DNA of 64,000 nt, taken from Anaerococcus marasmi (GTDB taxonomy: Bacteria > Bacillota > Clostridia > Tissierellales > Peptoniphilaceae). The translations under genes were made by a program, and so were the position numbers. Numbering within the stretch: the stretch's first letter is position 1; each line of letters starts with the position of its first letter. Of the stretch, positions 62,068 through 64,000 are shown one piece after another. Below the pieces are notes generated by a model. That model did not search any database, was not told the origin of the DNA, and was given only the letters and a program-made list of their open reading frames with translations. The DNA lies in the NCBI RefSeq assembly GCF_900290195.1, contig NZ_OLMF01000004.1:1832943-1896942 (forward strand). The letters run 5' to 3'.

Positions 62068-62104
62068 AGACCTTGTTGCATGATTGCACAGGGTCTTATT
62101 TTTA
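62068..62104 (+). terminator. Terminator after veg
   Basis: GACCTTGTTGCA and TGCACAGGGTC pair, followed by TTATTTTT. Confidence 0.75.
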
Positions 62105-62124
62105 TGATTTATAAAGGAGAAAAA

Positions 62125-62955
62125 ATGAAAGAAATATATGCAGACCTACACTCCCATACTAACCACTCTGATGGACTCTTGGAAATAGAAGAGCTTCTAA
62201 AGCTTGCGAAGAAAACTCAAATCGAAGTCCTTGCCATAACAGATCACGATACGACAGACCAGTATGAAGAAATAAGAGAAAAGGCAAAAGAAATTGGCAT
62301 AAAAACAATCAAGGGAGTCGAGATAAGCTGCTATGATTATGAAGTAGACAAAAAAGTCCATATAGTAGCCCTCTTCCTTCCTGATAAGACCCCTCATATA
62401 GACAAAGTCTGCAAGGCTTTTCTAGAAAAAAGAGGTGCCAATCACAGGAAATTAATAAAAGACTTACAAGATAAAGGCTATGACATAGACTATAAGGCAT
62501 GCAAGAAGTTCTCACCATATTCGATAGTCTTTAAGTCTAATATCCTTGAGGCTCTTAATGAAAGATATCCAGAAGAAGACTTTACCTTCAAGGAAGTCTT
62601 CGGTTCAATGAAAGATAAAAAGAAAAACCTAGAAATGGGCTATATAGATGTAGAAGATGGAATAAGAGCAGCCCTAGCCGATGGAGCAATTCCCATCCTT
62701 GCCCATCCCTGCCAGTACGAAAACTACCCAGAAGTCGAAAAATACGTTTCTTTTGGCCTAAGGGGAATAGAAATATCCCACAGACTAATGAAAGAAGAAG
62801 ACTTTGAACTAACAAAAGACCTGGCAGAAAAGTATGATCTCATTGGTTCAGGAGGATCTGACTTTCACGACCCAGCAAAACACAAGCTAGGAGACTTTGG
62901 CCTAAGCAAGGAAGAATTCGATAGGCTTCTAGAAAAGTCAGGAAAGAAATTATAA
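62125..62955 (+). CDS. PHP-domain metal-dependent phosphoesterase
   Basis: A 276-residue PHP protein of the YciV/RnaAM-like group. Metal motifs: YADLHSHTNHSDG, AITDHDTTDQYEE, GVEISCYDY, LAHPCQYEN and GSGGSDFHDP. Relatives hydrolyse 3'-5' phosphoadenosine or act as 5'-to-3' exonucleases on short RNA. ATG 62125 follows AAAGGAG. Read-through from veg is possible. Confidence 0.85.
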   Translation: MKEIYADLHSHTNHSDGLLEIEELLKLAKKTQIEVLAITDHDTTDQYEEIREKAKEIGIKTIKGVEISCYDYEVDKKVHIVALFLPDKTPHIDKVCKAFLEKRGANHRKLIKDLQDKGYDIDYKACKKFSPYSIVFKSNILEALNERYPEEDFTFKEVFGSMKDKKKNLEMGYIDVEDGIRAALADGAIPILAHPCQYENYPEVEKYVSFGLRGIEISHRLMKEEDFELTKDLAEKYDLIGSGGSDFHDPAKHKLGDFGLSKEEFDRLLEKSGKKL

Positions 62956-62967
62956 ATAAAATTGTTC

Positions 62968-63010
62968 ACAAAAAAGGTAATCCAGAAATATTCCTGAGAT
63001 TACCTTTTAA
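62968..63010. terminator. Bidirectional terminator between the PHP and DUF3783 genes
   Basis: AAAAAAGGTAATC and GATTACCTTTTAA pair around a short loop. Confidence 0.78.
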
Positions 63011-63018
63011 TTTATCTA

Positions 63019-63588
63019 TTATTCATTTTCCTTCTCTACTCTTAGGGTTTCGTCTAGGAGGGTTAGGTAGTATTTTTTGGCTGTTTCTATTTCAAAGATT
63101 GAAGAGTCGTTGAAGTAGTCGCCAATTTCTCCTATTAGTTTGGTGATTTTTTCATCTTCTCCGTATTTGTCGGCGAGGGTTTCTGATTTTTCTATAAGTT
63201 GGTTAATCTTATAGATTAGTCCCATGGTCTTGGCTTCTCTGTCGTTTTCCTTGAGAAGTTCCCTTAGGGTCCATTTTACGTTGTTTTCTGTAATACCTGC
63301 CTTATGTTGAACACTTGCATTATTTTCTCTTAGGGTATCTAGAAGGTCGAAAAGCTCTTCGTTTTCGAAGCCATTAAATAAGGTAAAGTCAAAGTCTAGA
63401 TCGTAATCGTCATCAGTAACTTCCTTTTTATCTCCGCTAAAACCCTCGATGCCTAGAAGGTGACCTATTGTATAGTCCAGATCATTTTTTCCCACTTCGA
63501 TTATCTCTATGTCATTTTCCTCAGCGATTTTCTTAAATCTATCGTATTTATCCATATCTATAGGATTGTAAAATAAAATTTCTGCCAT
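63019..63588 (-). CDS. DUF3783-containing protein
   Basis: A 189-residue acidic soluble protein. The middle segment FTLFNGFENEELFDLLDTLR followed by ASVQHKAGITENNVKWTLREL fits DUF3783. The N-terminus EILFYNPIDMDKYDRFKKIAE has a response-regulator-like beta start; the C-terminus is a charged helical hairpin. Function is unknown. It is monocistronic. Confidence 0.72.
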   Translation of the reverse strand: MAEILFYNPIDMDKYDRFKKIAEENDIEIIEVGKNDLDYTIGHLLGIEGFSGDKKEVTDDDYDLDFDFTLFNGFENEELFDLLDTLRENNASVQHKAGITENNVKWTLRELLKENDREAKTMGLIYKINQLIEKSETLADKYGEDEKITKLIGEIGDYFNDSSIFEIETAKKYYLTLLDETLRVEKENE

Positions 63589-63687
63589 ATTTACCTCTCT
63601 TCTTATTATATATCATAAGTATACTAATATGGGAGGAATAAGACAAATTATAGGATTTTGTTACAGTGTAAACTATCTATGATCTTA

Positions 63688-64000
63688 CTCGAGAAAAGCC
63701 CGTCCGGCTCGTGGAGGACAAGCCCGTCCGGCTAATAGAGGACTGGAGAAATCTCACGCCATTCGTCGTTCTTTTGACCTTTTTTTCTAAGAAACAAAAA
63801 GTCACTGCACTATTTGTTTTTCAGACAAACAGTGGCCCAACAGGAGGGCAACCTTACCTCGACATTCCCTTTCCCTTGCTTCGACCGAACGGAGTGAGTG
63901 GAGAAGCCTTTCGAGGAATAGTAAAATTATAATTCTTCTAATCCTAGAATTGCAGCAATTCACACAATTACCGCCATCTCGAACGAATGTGAGAGATCTA
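63688..64000 (-). repeat. Dispersed repeat cluster running off the window edge
   Basis: Contains AGCCCGTCCGGCT at 63697 and 63721, each followed by GGAGGAC or AGAGGACT. The reverse complement of 63870-63908 reads GGCTTCTCCACT...CGGTCGAAGCAAGGGA, matching copies 1 and 2 at 3.9-4.6 kb. The end (ATTCACACAATTACCGCCATCTC) matches the inverted block at 4315-4380. A 73-codon frame across it is judged spurious. 63589-63687 holds no gene. Confidence 0.75.

Noticed and set aside
63711-63932. 73-codon frame with a WRNLTPFVV-like start
   Set aside because: Lies wholly inside the dispersed repeat and resembles spurious frames generated by such repeats; no RBS.
1-64000. CRISPR array, tRNA, rRNA or prophage genes
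   Set aside because: No regularly spaced short repeats, no cloverleaf or rRNA sequence recognised, and no phage structural genes seen.

Overview
The window reads as chromosome of a low-GC, strictly fermentative Gram-positive anaerobe. The best fit is the Peptoniphilaceae/Tissierellia (Anaerococcus-like). This rests on codon and base use, AGGAGG ribosome sites, sigma-A type promoters, a T-box leader, Veg, CdaA/CdaR, a selenium-dependent molybdenum hydroxylase set without Sec machinery in view, and HgdB-like double-cubane chemistry. The species is an inference.

Layout. 1-3.8 kb: arsenic operon (arsR 3' end, arsD, arsA, arsC, acr3). 3.8-4.8 kb: gene-free block of dispersed repeats; the same family returns at 63.7-64.0 kb. 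4.8-12.1 kb: purine/hydantoin operon (hydantoinase, FAD-less xanthine dehydrogenase, yqeC, mocA-like, yqeB, xdhC, a frameshifted small membrane gene) behind a promoter with a CcpA-type cre. 12.2-15.7 kb: a VOC protein, then the minus-strand selD-yedF-DUF3343-cysteine desulfurase operon. 15.9-19.2 kb: a divergent operon with a second cysteine desulfurase and second DUF3343, followed by a YjiL/YjiM activator and double-cubane protein pair. 19.2-20.7 kb: HigB-like toxin with a HigA-ImmA antitoxin and twin operators over the promoter. 20.8-30.4 kb: housekeeping run (small Gly-rich membrane protein, cdaA, cdaR, cca, tig, clpP, clpX, lon, engB). 30.4-33.25 kb: a dead IS3/IS150-like element split by an intact IS256-family element. 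33.3-34.8 kb: ECF-type sigma and DUF4179 anti-sigma. 35.0-41.9 kb: secreted flavin reductase lipoprotein, cutC, xpt and the fructose operon fruR-fruK-fruA. 42-45 kb: membrane protein, anchored hydrolase, M18 peptidase, thiamine-binding-like protein. 45.1-50.3 kb: peptide ABC transporter behind a structured leader. 50.4-52.5 kb: T-box(Trp)-trpP and a purine permease. 52.6-57.4 kb: CorC/HlyC, CBS-type pyrophosphatase, Nudix, dicarboxylate/amino-acid symporter. 57.5-63.6 kb: a palindromic element, DUF1858, small membrane protein, htpG, a second M18 peptidase, veg, PHP phosphoesterase, DUF3783.

How it works together. The 4.8-19.2 kb block is a selenium-cofactor island. SelD makes selenophosphate; YedF, DUF3343 and the cysteine desulfurase probably carry or deliver Se; YqeB/YqeC, MocA-like and XdhC proteins mature the Mo cofactor of the xanthine dehydrogenase; the hydantoinase extends purine catabolism. 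The least explained part is the second desulfurase-DUF3343 pair, translationally coupled to the double-cubane reductase genes. It suggests a parallel Se/S-dependent redox system.
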